NCBI RefSeq assembly: GCF_022201045.2
Contig: NC_068557.1
Span: 23,909,501-23,973,500 of the forward strand
From: Citrus sinensis
Taxonomy: Eukaryota > Streptophyta > Magnoliopsida > Sapindales > Rutaceae
DNA: 64,000 nucleotides
Direction of reading: 5' to 3'
In this document: positions 13,011 to 26,856 of the stretch, one piece after another
How positions within the stretch are numbered: the stretch's first letter is position 1
Layout: every line of letters starts with the position of its first letter
The notes under the pieces: generated by a model
Databases searched by the model: none
The model's input: the letters and a program-made list of their open reading frames with translations, nothing else
Told to the model about the DNA's origin: nothing
Position numbers and translations under genes: made by a program

Positions 13011-13948
13011 ATTTCCCTATCATATCATTTGATTATTCCCTAACAAAAAACTAATTCCTTAATTAGACTTTGCGAAGCTAAACTTTTAGTCACCACACAT
13101 AATGCATGAATCACATAGTCAAACTTTTAATAACCATCAAAATCAAATTTAAAGGCTTGTTTACAAGGGTGGATCCGGACACTTAAATTAAGGGGGTTTA
13201 GTTTACAAAAAATTAATTCAATTTAAGGGGCTTGAATTTTTTTTTAATTGTTCACTTAAAAAATTTAAAGTCTCAAAACCACAAATTCTATTCTTTTCCT
13301 ATAAAATATTAATAAATTATTTATTTTAAATCTCCATTATAGTCATACTTGTGAAATTTATCCAAATATCTAAAAAATAAAAATATGTAACTATTAGAAT
13401 TTGAATAAGTCTTCAAAATCATTGAATGACACTCTTACCACTAGACTATGGATATTTTAATTTATTTAAAATGTGGTTTATTTTTTTTATTTTTTTATTT
13501 TTTTAACTCTCTTACTTGGATGTATTATTAGCTGGGTCCGCCCCCAATTTGTTTTAATGATAATGATGTGTTATTACTTTAAAACGGAAAGTTTCTGTAG
13601 ATTGAAAGCTCTGGCAATGTTGTGGCGGAAGTGTTGTTCGGGAGTTGAAAATGAAGACCAATAAGACTTTGTGCACACACAGCAGAACGTAATAAAAGGG
13701 AGGACTCATTTAATATCAAGAAAAAGGGCTGTGATTCATTCCCACAACATTTCAAGATATTCTGTCCAATGCTGTGTTGTCATCTGAAAATGAATTTTCT
13801 AAAATTATGTTGATATGATTTTTTACTATATTGATATGATATTCAGAGTACCATAATATTGTAAAATATACTAATATTGCTTATTATATGTCATATTTAC
13901 CGCCTGTAGCATATAATTTGTAAATGTAAAATATGACATTTAACTTTT

Positions 13949-14213
13949 AAGGTCTTGTTTGGGATAGAAGTGCTTTAACTTTTAAGTTACAGCTGCTGTG
14001 GAAAAAAATTATAACTATTAAACAAAAATTAATAATATGTAGTAAATATAAATTTTAAATAACAATTTTGACAAAATTATTAAATATATAATAAATTTTC
14101 TATTATATAAGTGAAAAATCATATCAATATAGTTTTCAAACTATAGCAGCTAATGTTTACCAAATATTTTAGTGCTGTAACTTTCTGTCCAACATCAATC
14201 CTAAACGCACCTT
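13949..14213. mobile_element. small MITE with AAGGT...GTTT inverted ends
   Basis: The left end AAGGTCTTGTTTGGGAT and the reverse complement of the right end, AAGGTGCGTTTAGGAT, align with one indel. Inside, the word AGTTACAG recurs in opposite orientation near both ends. The ends sit in a TTAAGG...CCTTAA context, so the exact target duplication cannot be set. Length about 265 bp, no coding capacity. Confidence 0.55.
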
Positions 14214-14880
14214 AAATCCAAACATATTCTACAAATTTTATGTTTCAACTTACTAAATTATTTATTTATTATTAATATCCTTTTTATCTTATAGCAATTC
14301 ATCCAGATATCATTATTACTTTTTTCAAGAGGTAGACATCTTAATTATAATTATAAAGTCCTAATCGTATTTATTTCACTCGTTAATTTTAGTTGGTGTA
14401 TGTTTTGTTACAATTTACATTATTCCTTATTAAATTTATTAAGCTCGGTCTCTTCCAACCTTTTATTATATCTAATAAAAGTATTGTCCGTTTTATTTTA
14501 TTATTGAATTTTTTTTGTAAAATTACTTAATATAGTCGTTATAATTTTTATTTCTCCTCAATTTTTAGAGGGAAAACGTTATTTTGTTGATAATTAATAC
14601 TGATTTTCAGATGAAAATTTTTAAAGTTTTTATGGATGTTTAAAAATTTTTTTTATGATTATTGAGAAGTAGCTTTTATAACATTTTATAATTTAGCACG
14701 GCACAATAATGTGCTAGCGATTATTGCAGATTACAACTATCAAATTCAAAGAAATTACACACATGTGATCATTGTTGATTTAATTGATTAGAATTAAAAC
14801 TAACTTATAAACTAACAATAATATATATATATATAGGTATGCAAAGGCAAATGGTAAAGAAAAGCAACAGAATAAGAAAT

Positions 14881-15669
14881 ATAATTTTAGGAAAAAAAAA
14901 CCCTTTTTTTTACTTTTAGATTTGATGCAATAGCTTATTTGAATCTTTATTTTTTAATAATAGCCCATTTCATTCTTACTTTGCAAATAGTAACTCAAAA
15001 CAACTTTCTATTAATTTACCGTTAGTTTACTAATTAATTCATTGAAGACAAAGTAGAGTTTTCTAATTGAGGATATATAAACTATTTTAAAATGAAACTA
15101 CACATATACACACACATTAACATATGACTTTTTGCAAAAAATTATATATGTGTGAGTGTGTGTTCATTAAATTATTATGTAGTATTTTAAATATGTGTTT
15201 TTATATCTTTAGTGTATTTTTTCTTTTAAGTAAATGAAAAAGTTTGTATTTACTTTTCGTAAAATAATAGTATTGATTGATTATTTATTTATATATTTTG
15301 ATTGTGTTAAAGTCAAAACAAGTTAAAGGATTAAAAGAAAAACAACCTAGTGCTTATGAAATCTATTTTTTATTTTGTCCTAAATATTTATTTTAAATAT
15401 TATTTAGTGTTATTATTGTTTATTCAGTAAGTTAAATTTTAAATTTATGTACAAAGTCATATGTTATTTAATTGTGTTGAGAGTTTTATTTTAAAATAGT
15501 TTGTATATCCTTAATTGAAAAATTATATTTCGCCCTCAATAATTTGCATAGTAAATTAACGGTAAATTAACGGAAGGGTAATTTGGGCTATTGTTTAAAA
15601 AGTAAAAATAAAATGAGTTATTGCATCAAACTCTGGGAGTGAAAAGAGTTTTTTTTCCCTATAATTTTA
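14881..15669. mobile_element. Mutator-like MITE, long TIRs, 9-bp TSD
   Basis: A perfect 9-bp direct repeat ATAATTTTA (14881-14889 and 15661-15669) brackets a 771-bp element. Its ends are long inverted repeats: left arm about 14890-15131, right arm about 15453-15660. They share, in mirror orientation, GGGAAAAAAAA-type ends, TTGATGCAATA, ATAGCCCA, TTAATTTACCGTTA, ACTATTTTAAAAT and AACATATGACTTT. A 9-bp duplication with TIRs above 200 bp is the signature of Mutator-like elements. There is no transposase frame, so it is non-autonomous. Confidence 0.85.
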
Positions 15670-16764
15670 TTGTCCTAATGTAGTTAAATGGTTTTTAAAT
15701 AACTTTATTTGATTAGTCATCTAGGTTTAAAATTTTGGAGAGGTAAGAGACTAAAAAATAAATTTAGATTTTTTCCACCCCTTACCTTTAAAAGAGATAT
15801 TAAAACAAAAACATTATTTTAAAAGGTAAAATAAATAAGAAAAACTAAATAAAAAAATCATATCATATTAGGGAAAATTGATAGGAAATTTTTTTTCCCA
15901 TAAGAATACTAAGTTAAAAAGTTGAAAAATGGGTTGGCTAGTTTTCGTATACTTTAAGACAAATTGGTTTTTTTTTTTTTTAGATAAAAAATATTTGATG
16001 CACCCTAAATCGATCCTTAACTCATACGGTAAAAGCGTAATTAAGTTAATATTGCTTTATTTGGCTTAAATATACAAACATGTCCTAGTAAAAGGAAATG
16101 CCAAGATCACTTTAAAGAGAAACGTTTTAAAGGGTGCTTTTCTCGTTAGACTAACATTAAATAGAAAATAAACAAACTTTTATTTAGCTTTCTCTTAAAT
16201 AATAATTTGTATTTTTTTTCACAAAATACTTCAATTTCTGTAGAAAATACTTTTAATTGAAATACAAAAAAAAACTAATAAAATTCCCACACCTTACAAT
16301 GACGTGGCGGTCTGGCAGTGAGATGTATTATCCGAATCAATGAATATAATAAATATTAATAATAAGGGTATTTAGTAATTTCCCATCCAACCTGCATCTC
16401 TCTCTCTCTGTTCGCTCTTTTCCTAGTACTGGATCGTACACAAAGCACCCCAAAATTGCGTCAGTTTGGAAACTCAAAGGAAAATAAGACTCATCAAACC
16501 CTAAAAAAAAAAGAAAAAAAAAGTCATACATAAATATTCTTTTCAATTAAAATAAATAAAATAAGTAGCCACCGATTCGGATTCGATTTGAATTTCCAAA
16601 TTTCACCAGATCTGAAAGTTTTCAAATTTCCAAATTAAGAAAATTTGAACCAATATAAAGATTGATGTGTGTTCGCATTTCAAGGATGAAAATGATCGAT
16701 TTGTTCAATCGCTTGAATTTGAAGAATTGAAATTGCTAGGGTTTTGGTTTTGGTTTTAAATTAC
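15670..16764. other. VAC14 upstream region
   Basis: AT-rich intergenic DNA to about 16260, then the likely promoter and leader of VAC14. Features are a GACGTGGC element near 16301 (G-box/ABRE-like core), a CTCTCTCTCTC tract at about 16397-16408, and a leader ending at the VAC14 start codon. No gene seen. Confidence 0.5.
16299..16310. promoter_or_regulatory. G-box/ABRE-like element upstream of VAC14
   Basis: The word ATGACGTGGCGG contains the ACGTGG core bound by plant bZIP factors. It is about 460 bp before the VAC14 start codon. One short motif in a promoter is weak evidence by itself. Confidence 0.3.
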
Positions 16765-19700
16765 ATGGCCGACGCGCTTTCTGTGATTCCATCAGCGGTG
16801 CTGCGTAATCTCGCCGATAAGCTCTATGAGAAGCGTAAGAATGCCGCACTCGAGGTGTGTATCCCCAATTCGTCGTCTTTTTAGGGTTTTGTGCTTGGTT
16901 TTTGTTTATTTGTGATTTTTTTTCTTTTTCGTTCTTGTGTAGGTTGAGGGTATAGTGAAGCAATTGGCTGCGGCGGGGGATCATGAAAAGATATCGGCGG
17001 TGATCAATTTGTTGACCACGGAGTTCACTTACTCCCCCCAAGCCAATCACCGAAAGGTTTTTGATCGTTTTAGTTTTGTTGAGAACTGAGGATTTTTGTC
17101 TAGTATTTTGTTTGTAAATAATTTCTTTTTGTGTGTAATTAATTTATAGGGAGGATTGATTGGGCTAGCGGCAGCTACTGTTGGGTTGACTAGTGAAGCA
17201 GCTCAGCATCTCGAGGTAAGCTATGGATGGAATGATAGTTGTGTCTGTTGTAATGTTTTGGAAGTAGGTTGATTAAGTTTCTTTTAATCACTAGTGTTTT
17301 TGTAGTCGCTGTTATTGTTCATTATTATGGCAAGCATTTTGAGTTATCTCTTTGACATTTAGAATCTGCACTACTTGAGGTTGGCTTGAAGTGTTTTCTA
17401 TACTGTCTTAAAATCCATGTCTATACGTAATTCCCACAAAAGATTTTAAGCTTTTTCGCTGACCAGAGAATACCTTTAGGCTTATGTTTTAAATTTGTTA
17501 TCCTTGTGACACTGGTTTGGGCAATTGGCATGATGATTTTGGTATCATATTGTTTAATTTTCTTTTTCTTTTTCTTAGCTATAGGACTTTTTTAGTACAT
17601 TAGTATGTTTTAGATGTGTAGCTAGACGAGGATGCATCTTCCATGGCCAATCACATTTATAGGTACTGTACCACTTCTAATGATCTCTTTTCAAATATTA
17701 TGGAAAAGAATTACCGTTTCAAATAATTAAGTTGGGCATTCTTTTCATATAAGTGGTTCTTGGATGAAATGTTCCTCTCTTTGTTGTGTTATCTACAATA
17801 TCATGACAATAACCCATGGAATAACCAAAACATTTTTGCAAAAATCTTCTAATGAGGTTTACAATGCAAACTCAGCCACCTCTCTACATAGCTGAATCAG
17901 CCTCTCACCTAATTTAGATGAATGAAGAAAAAAGAAGTATCTTGGAACTATTCAGAGACCAAAGCCCAAAGAAAAGGCAAAGGAAGATCCCTACCTTGCA
18001 ACCTATCAGACAATGTTTTTTTTTTTTTGCCCCTGTGAACTATGCAATTATTTTGTTTCTGCTGAATCACTCGAAATAGAGTTGAAACAGTGCATTTACA
18101 AATGGTTTTGTCCTTGATACCTTTCTTGAAAAATGCTCTGCAATTTGTACTTGAATTCCTTTTGTATTGGCCTGTTCCATTAGTTCAAGAAAAGTATTCT
18201 TGATATTATTACTTCCATGTTCCAATGTCCAAACAAATACTTTAATTTTAGAAGGTATTGCAGGCTTTCAAATTGTTTTAAAGGGTTTGAATTTAGCCAA
18301 AGAACCACTCAAGATAAGATTTACTTGAATAGATCCTCATGTTGGCCAACCCAAGCTATTGTACTCTTCTTGAAAGCATCAATAACTACATTGTCTGACA
18401 ATTCGATTAGAGAAGCGAATGGTTGAATTTCCCTATCTCTCAAACTTCTTTTGAATCTTCGTACTCACTCATACATTCTATCATTCATACCAGTATTCGT
18501 ACGGGGGAGACTTAACTTCAGCATCATTTTGAAAATTATTTGTTTGTGATTGGGTTTCTGTGGGTAGTTTAAGACTTATTTCACAGAACAATGAGCAGAA
18601 GGACAGAATTCCTGTTCAGTCTCTCTCTTTGGGGTTGTTTAAGGACAGCATGCTTCATCAGAAGAATTATGAGTGAGTAGATGGTGTTTGGTTGACAAAT
18701 CACGCGTAGTTGACATAATGGTGTATTAGTAAATGTTCATTTTTTCAGGAAAAGAATTATCTTATCCCTCAAACAGGGGAAAGAGGTATTATTGTTGTGC
18801 TATCAACTTCTAGAACCATGTTATCCATGGACTAGGTTGACCACTTATCATTCTAGGCTTTAATATGCATAAATGGTATTCTTTTTTGTTTGAAATTATT
18901 GTTGAACAATTTCTTCTATATGCTGATTTATTTTTCTATTCTGAAACAATCCTCCAGCAAATTGTACCACCTGTGCTTAATTCTTTTTCTGACCAAGATA
19001 GTAGAGTTCGTTATTATGCCTGTGAAGCTCTATATAACATTGCAAAGGTAAGGTTGGTTTGGCTGATTTTACTTTTTTTTTCCTTCATACTCTGTACTGA
19101 GATTGATATGTTAGCTTTTACTGCTACACAGGTTGTAAGGGGAGATTTTATCATATTCTTTAATCAAATATTTGATGCACTATGTAAGCTTTCGGCTGAT
19201 TCAGATGCCAATGTACAAAGTGCTGCACATCTTTTAGATCGTCTTGTAAAGGTGAATACTCTCTCTTTCTGATAATAATCTGAAGATAAGAATTCCTTTT
19301 TGTTGGACTAATTCTTTGATTTTACTATGTGAAACAGGACATTGTCACTGAAAGTGATCAGTTCAGGTGCGCAATCTTCTATTCCAGTTCCAGATTGGAA
19401 TCTCTTATATTTCAAAAGGCAAACACTGGGACAAGAATTTTTCATCTGCTTTTATTTTGTAACTCTTTGTTGTATGTGGTTTTTTCCCCCAGCATAGAAG
19501 AATTTATACCCCTGTTGAGAGAGCGCATGAATGTGTTAAATCCTTATGTCCGGCAATTTTTGGTAGGATGGATCACTGTTTTGGACAGTGTTCCAGATAT
19601 TGACATGCTGGGTTTTCTTCCTGATTTTCTTGATGGTAACTGATATTCACTATCTTTAAATTGAAAAGCTTTCGTCCTTTGTTGTTTTGTTCAAGTGTTG

Positions 19701-22700
19701 TTCTGTTGTGCTATATAACCTTCAACTCAGAAAGTCTTGATAAATTTCAGGTTTGTTTAACATGTTAAGTGATTCTAGTCATGAAATTCGTCAACAAGCT
19801 GATTCAGCTCTATGGGAATTTCTTCAAGAGATTAAGAACTCCCCAGTAAGACTTCTAAGAACTTCAAACTGGTGACTTTACTATTCATGGCTGTGGTATC
19901 TGGTGCTTGATTATCTCCTTGGAAAGCTTGTGCTGGTGTTATTTCTTTTTCTGTATCAGCTTTGTGATCCTAGAATTTGTGTATTTTGCATTACGATTTA
20001 TATCGGACAATAGCTGTTGATTGCATCATCTGCCTGATGTATTTTTTGTCATGAAAATGAATTCTTTTGTTCATTTGTAATTTTCTGACTCGAGCAGTGC
20101 TACTCTTGAAGTCTGTAGATTATGGTCGCATGGCTGAAATACTGGTGCAGAGGGCAGCTTCTCCAGATGAGTTTACTCGGTTGACAGCCATCACTTGGGT
20201 AAAGTTGAAGCTGCTTTTCTGCCAATCTTTTTCCCTTTTTTAACATTAATAGACTGAATATTGGCTGCTGGTTCTTGAATTTTAGACAAGTCAATGTTAA
20301 ATTGTAATTGTATTTAACATAGATAATGTTTCCTATTTCTTGATTCAACAGATAAATGAATTTGTAAAACTTGGAGGGGACCAGCTAGTTCCTTACTATG
20401 CTGATATATTGGGAGCTATTCTGCCTTGCATTTCTGATAAGGAAGAAAAAATCAGAGTGGTAAGACAATTTACGTGACCATTTCTTATTTTGAAGAACAG
20501 TTTGAAGTTTCTTTGAGCACTTGGGATTGATTTTATTCTTCTCTTTTGTTTGTGAATTAGGTTGCTCGTGAGACCAATGAAGAGCTTCGTGCCATCAAAG
20601 CTGATCCAGCAGACGGATTTGATGTAGGACCAATACTTTCTATTGCAACAAGGTGTAGTTTTTGTTACCATCGAAAAGGTCTAGGTTTGAAATATTGATA
20701 GTAGTTTGCACCTTTATGGGTATACATAGCACTTCATGCACTTGAAGAGCGCTGGAAAAAGTGCTTACAAGGATCTCTTGTTTGAGTTAGTTATGACGTT
20801 CAACTACAAATGATTAGTTGGTGATTGCTGATACTTTTAACTGGTCAGGCAACTATCTAGTGAATGGGAGGCAACGCGAATTGAAGCATTGCACTGGATA
20901 TCAACCCTTTTAAACCGGCATCGGACTGAGGTAATGAGAACCATTGGTGAACTTATAAGCCCTGCTTAATTTTTATATTTTTCTTGTTAGTTTAGCTGAT
21001 ATTGCATTTACACACTTTCTTCTGGCCTTTTGGCTTGATTCTTTTTTTTTGTCCGCATAAACCCCAATCCAGCTATCATAACACAACTTTTTGCGTTTTA
21101 TTTTCTTTTTTCCTTCTGGGTATTAGCCTTAATTGCATTGATCGCGCATAGTTGCAATTTCTTTCTGAAACAGGTCTTACATTTTCTGAATGACATTTTT
21201 GATACGCTTTTAAAAGCACTGTCTGATCCTTCTGATGAGGTACGTTTGTTCCTTTGGAAGTACTTCCTTCAGCTTCATTTCTCTAATTTTATTTCATTAT
21301 TATTAAGTTTTTTGTTTGGCAGTTATTAATATGGAGCATGGTTCTTTTATATGTATGTGATAACTGTTGTATTTAGTCTTCTTTCATCTCATTGTGCTGT
21401 ATTAACAACCCATCTATTGGTCTCTACTGTTAGGGTAGAATACCAGCAGTATTTTGGTTTAAGTTATGATTAGATGAATGTCTGGGCACTGGGCTATAAC
21501 AGAAACATAAAGCTATTATTGAAGAAATAGGGGAAAAAACGAACAGAAAAATTGAAACTGTTGTTTAATTTCTTGCACTATCTCAAGAGAATCTAAGAGT
21601 ACTGTAGATCATTGAGAATGTTTTTGAGAGTCCGCCTCCCCGGTAAAAGTTGAAAAATGTTAACGGTAAGAGGTCTGACCATTGGCTTTAGTTGTGGTTG
21701 GTCAATAATTGTGCAGTTTCCTTCGAACAGATCCCAATCTACTTTTTGGGCATAGGGTAGCTAGCTGTCTCTTGCATGCTGACATATTTTAGTTCAGACG
21801 GCATAAATATGAAAGGTATAAATGAGATTCGAATGGTTCAATGATTGATAGTTGTGTTAAACTGGGTAATATTTCCTTGGTCATTTGTTTTTGAATGGGG
21901 TATCTCTTTGGACTTTTTTTCTTTCGAAATTGACTTCTTCTTGGTTGGTACATGAATGTTGTTTCATGTATGCAATGCCGTCCTTTTTATCTGAGGTGCG
22001 ACAAATATCTTGCGCTCTGACTACAATCTGAAGTAGTATACGTGGAATGGTCAAAATTTTCTTTGAATATGACAATGTCTTAAATTTGATTCCCAAAAAT
22101 ATCATTTGGTGAAATTTCGTTGTTATTTCTTTTACTATGGATACAAGAATTTTCTGCTCTGACTTTGCTACTGGCTTGAATTTCATACTTTCTTTTAATG
22201 CTTAACAGTGCTTTTTCTGTTTTTACATGGCTGTGAAATACTGATTCCATAGTTTCTGCTTGTTTTTTGCATCTAAGTATGGAATTTGCTTTTCCCTCAG
22301 GTAGTACTTTTGGTTCTTGAGGTTCATGCATGTATTGCAAAAGATCTGCAGCACTTCCGCCAGCTTGTTGTTTTCCTTGTCCATAATTTCCGAGTTGATA
22401 ATTCTCTTCTTGAGAAGTGAGTCTCTTTCTTTCTTCTGTTTCTTGCCTTGTAAGTTAGCTGGCAAGTAGTATGCTTGCTGACTCTCTCAATTTATTGTAA
22501 CTTTACTTTCTTTTGCAAACTATGCTCTTGTTTCCTTAGGCGTGGTGCTTTGATAATCCGCCGACTTTGTGTACTTTTAGATGCTGAAAGGGTCTATCGG
22601 GAACTCTCAACAATTCTTGAGGGAGAAGCAGATCTGGATTTTGCATGTACCATGGTCCAGGTTGTCCTTAATTTCAGAACAAACAAAGCAGTAGTTTAGT

Positions 22701-24581
22701 ATTGAGCCATGAAACTATGATCACTCGGGCATGATTGTGTTTGGTAGACATAGAAAGTCTGAGTGTGTGCTTATGGCTTGTGAGATAACTGAGATGTAGA
22801 ATAGGCAAAATATTCATTGAAACAGTTTCAAAATGTTGATTTTTCGTTCATTCCTTTGCTTAAGTAATTTTTTATTCATCTTTTTAACTATAGCCGAATC
22901 TTTTTTTATTCTTTTTCAGGCTTTGAATTTGATTTTACTTACTTCCTCCGAATTATCTGAGTTACGGGATCTTTTAAAAAAATCACTGGTTAACCCCGCT
23001 GGAAAAGACTTATTTGTTTCCCTGTACGCTTCATGGTGTCACTCACCCATGGCAATCATAAGTCTTTGCTTATTAGCTCAGGTAAGATATAGCTGTCTAT
23101 TTGTAGTTTTGTTACTATTTTCCTCTAAGCAAACCACCTCCACTTTTCATGATCATTTTATGAATGTTTTTTACTATTTTCCTCTAAGCAAACCACCTCC
23201 ACATTTCATGGTCATTTTATGGAATGTTTTTTATCACACTGATTTCTTGTTTGACAGACATACCATCATGCAAGTGCTGTGATTCAGTCTCTGGTGGAGG
23301 AAGATATTAATGTCAAATTTTTGGTCCAGCTGGATAAATTGATTCGATTGCTGGAAACTCCAATCTTCGCTTACCTTAGATTGCAGGTGCTTAAGCTGAG
23401 GACTGAAGACTACTTATTTGCCTTACTATTTGGTCTTACTGGTTTCTTGATACCTACTATATTGGAAAACCGTTGTATAATGAAGCCTTGACTTGGGAAA
23501 TATTTCTGTTTGTCTAAGATTTAATACATATTTGGAGTCGCTGAGCAATTTGTCATTTGCAGCTTCTTGAACCAGGAAGGTATACATGGTTACTAAAAGC
23601 CTTGTATGGTCTTCTGATGCTACTTCCCCAGGTATCCATGCTTTATTTAAAAATTCAGCGCAATTATTCTGTGTATTTTTGCTAGAATTACATAGTTTCA
23701 TGTTTAATCTTTCACGTGACACATTGATGCAGCAAAGTGCAGCCTTTAAGATATTGCGGACCCGTTTGAAGACGGTACCTTCATTCTCTTTCAATGGAGA
23801 ACAAATTAAGCGAACGTCTTCTGGGAACCCTTACTCTCAGATTCTACATAGCATGCCAAGTGGATCTCAATTCAGTGAAGATGGAGATGTAAATTCAGAT
23901 GTGGGCAGTTCACACGGTGGGATTAACTTTGCTTCGAGGCTGCAACAGTTTGAGCAGATGCAGCACCAGCATCGGATACATGGAAAAGCTCAAGCTCAGT
24001 TGCGGAGTAGTTCGACTTCATCATCAAAGGTTAATGGATCTCCTTGTTCATGTTATTTCTATTTCTGTTGAGCTTTGTCCTCTGCTTCATTTATTGTTCG
24101 TTCTTCAGTTGCTTGCTAGTCCTGCCCTTTTCACCACCCACCCCAAAATAAATGAATAAAAAAATAAAGAAATTGTAGATATTGATGAATTGGCTGGAGA
24201 TTTTGTGAATTTTTTTTCAAAAACTTAGAAGAACACGAGGCATAGGGACTGGAACCAAGGCATCATTAGTAAGAAGAGATGAAAATTGGTATGCCTTAAT
24301 TGTAATCTAATCTTTTTTGGGATGCATTGATGAAGTGGAGAAGTCTGTATCCTGTTCATATAATATTAAATTCTACTAGTTTTTCCATAAGTTGTCTACT
24401 GATGTTTCAACTTTTAATCTACATTGCTCATTGTCCACCAATAACCTTCGGATTACAACATCAGTTGCTGGATGTGCAGGAGGTGCAAAGACCCCAAGAG
24501 CAACATCGACCTCCTCCATCGGACATAAGTAGGCCATCATCAAGATCATCAAGGAAAGCTCCGGGGCAGTTACAACTTTAA
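16765..24581 (+). CDS. VAC14: VAC14 scaffold of the PIKfyve/FAB1 complex
   Basis: HEAT-repeat scaffold that holds the FAB1/PIKfyve lipid kinase and a Fig4-type phosphatase together on vacuolar/endosomal membranes, controlling PI(3,5)P2. Twenty exons join in frame: 16765-16854, 16943-17056, 17150-17215, 18958-19047, 19132-19251, 19338-19366, 19493-19635, 19751-19845, 20112-20198, 20352-20459, 20561-20652, 20849-20930, 21174-21239, 22301-22416, 22540-22660, 22920-23081, 23258-23386, 23563-23631, 23733-24029, 24480-24581. The sum is 2178 nt, or 725 aa, near the Arabidopsis length. The start [20 protein letters not shown] and the end [13 protein letters not shown] fit the family. The FAB1-binding block ([18 protein letters not shown], about residues 110-125) and the Fig4-binding half (from about residue 455) are intact. 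Exon 6 is only 29 nt. The exon 9 acceptor reads AAG, with a CAG 14 nt upstream that would break the frame if used. Confidence 0.95.
23112..23230. repeat. 59-bp tandem duplication in VAC14 intron 16
   Basis: Copies at 23112-23170 and 23171-23230 both begin TTACTATTTTCCTCTAAGCA and differ at only a few bases. The high identity implies a recent duplication. It ends shortly before the exon 17 acceptor and has no effect on coding. Confidence 0.9.
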
Positions 24582-25700
24582 TTAGTGTTGCTGCTGATCT
24601 CATCAAGTGTTAGCAACAAATGAGATCTGGTATAAATTGTAAAATTGTATATTTTTAGTAGATTGTTTTTGTGGATCATCTGGAGGCTGGGATGGTGAAA
24701 AATGGGTTTTGAATTAAGGTGATGCTCGGGGGGTTCCCCTTGAGCTATTCTTTTTTTCCTGATGTACTAGGGACTTGCCCATGTGGTTGTGTTATTTTTT
24801 ATTGGGAACCATATGGGCTAGAGATATATATAATTTAGAAATGCAGTTTGTTCTTTTAATTTCCTTTTTCTTTTTACTGTTAAATCTGTTACAGCAATTA
24901 TATAAAAATAAGGAGTCAACTAATTCATGTACACATTGACCTTGGAAAAATTATGCATCTTTTATTTATTGATTTGCTTATGTTTCAACCACAGTATTGT
25001 TGTGTTCATTGTATTATTTGAGCAGAGTTGTTTGTTTTGCTCTCTCTGTGGTTTGCATGTGCCTGCACTCAATAATGTGGCTCTCGCGAGTCTTGTTTGC
25101 CTATTGTTCCCACTAGTCCAGAGTGTGCATATGGTTGAAATTGATTATGTGGGACAAGTTGATCACCGGCCGGCTGGAGATTGGTGCATGGCCAGAAGTT
25201 GAACGTTATGCTGTTGTGATCATTTCTAACCAAATTCACATACTCTCGTCGGAAATCAGACATTTCACAATATTTTGCAGTGATGAATTGATTCCGTCAT
25301 ATAAAAAGGATGAAGAGACTTGTGATGTTATGTGATGATATACATTCAATGGGTTTATTGTTCGTCGATGGATTTGAGTATATGCCAATTGATTCACGTC
25401 TATGGTAGTGAAATCAAACGTGGGTAATAAAATAATTGTTACATTTCAATTAATCTCTTCATGCTACATCAGTTTTGTGTACACTAGTTTATATAAAACT
25501 ATTTGTGGTTTTATCATTATTGATGAAATAATGGATAGATAAACTTACAGAAAATGCAAGTTGCTAGTTGCCCAACTTGATCACAGGTAAAAGACATTAC
25601 AATAACAAACTATAGGATAAAATTATTTTCAAAAGAAGAGAATTAGTATATGATCTATTTGAAGTTGCCACTGGTATAAGAATGATGCATAATTATTTTC
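24582..25700. other. VAC14 3' flank up to the plastid insertion
   Basis: The VAC14 3' untranslated region probably ends near 24850. The rest is unique-looking intergenic DNA with short unsupported frames only. The left border of the plastid insertion lies somewhere between about 25560 and 25780 and cannot be fixed by eye. Confidence 0.5.
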
Positions 25701-26440
25701 GTATCGGAGGATTGACAGTTGATTTACCCTATAGTTCGATAGATAAATGTTTGGATTTTTGCGATTATTTACCCTATATAACATAACCAAAAATAACTCA
25801 AATTCCAATTTCAATTTATTAAATAAAAATAAATCATTTTTATTAATCATTTAGAATATAATAGCTAGACCTAATCAATAGAATAGCTATAACTACTCAG
25901 TCAATTAAATTAGAATTCGAAGATAATTCTAATTATTTAGTCTAAAGCCTAATTATTTCGAATTAGAATAGAGCAAATTTAGAATTTCGAAAATGGATAA
26001 TAAGAATCGAATATAATATTCGATTTAGACTAACTAAATATATATAGAATATAGAATAATAATCGAATATTATGTATATTCTATAATATAGAATATATTA
26101 ATAATCTTAGGTTAGAAACAAAAAAATAATTTTAAATGTCTTGAATTCAAAAATGAAAAAAAAAAAATAATAAATAAATCAAATCGTATTTTATTATCTA
26201 ATTAAGAGTAAGATATTTATTGTTGATCAATATAGAATTGATAAAAAAATCCAAATTCGCTAATATATATCATCACTAGATTCTCGTAATTGTTAGATTA
26301 ATCGTTATGTTCTATATCTATAGTATTCAACATTTATTTGAAATTCGATTCTCTATTTTATTCTTTATGAATAGCTAAGAATAAAAGGTTAATAGATAAG
26401 ATCCTAGGATCCCTACGCATGTACAATTTCTCTTATTTAA

Positions 26441-26513
26441 GCCCGCTTAGCTCAGAGGTTAGAGCATCGCATTTGTAATGCGATGGTCATCGGTTCGATT
26501 CCGATAGCCGGCT
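26441..26513 (+). tRNA. trnT-UGU: plastid-type trnT-UGU inside the NUPT
   Basis: A 73-nt cloverleaf beginning GCCCGCTTAGCTCAGAGG, with anticodon loop TTTGTAA (anticodon TGT) and T arm GGTTCGATTCC. No lesion is obvious. In the nucleus it is unlikely to serve plastid translation. Plastid-derived tRNAs can be transcribed by Pol III through their internal boxes, but nothing here shows that. Confidence 0.9.
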
Positions 26514-26856
26514 TTTCTCTATTTGTTTGATTTTTTACATGATTGATAATGTCTTTTTGAAAGAAAAGAACATTGAAAAGGCTTCTTCCAAGGATCATCG
26601 ATCCAGTATGTTGTAGGAGCTTCCAATTATGAATAAAAGTGGGAGGAAGTTCGATTTCGGCAGAATAAATCAAGAAAAGGAACCCTCTTTTGATTTATAT
26701 TTCTATATGCGTATACAATACAAAAAGGGGTCTGGAATTTGATACAAATCATCTTAGTATTCTTTGTAGTACAATACTTCAGCGGATTTTGCTTCATTTA
26801 TCATGTAGCTCAGTTTTAATTTAGGTTTATGAAATTCAATAAAATAAGGAGTCTTT

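Noticed and set aside
26452-26673. 73-codon minus-strand frame over trnT-UGU
   Set aside because: It reads through the tRNA gene; the tRNA explains the sequence.
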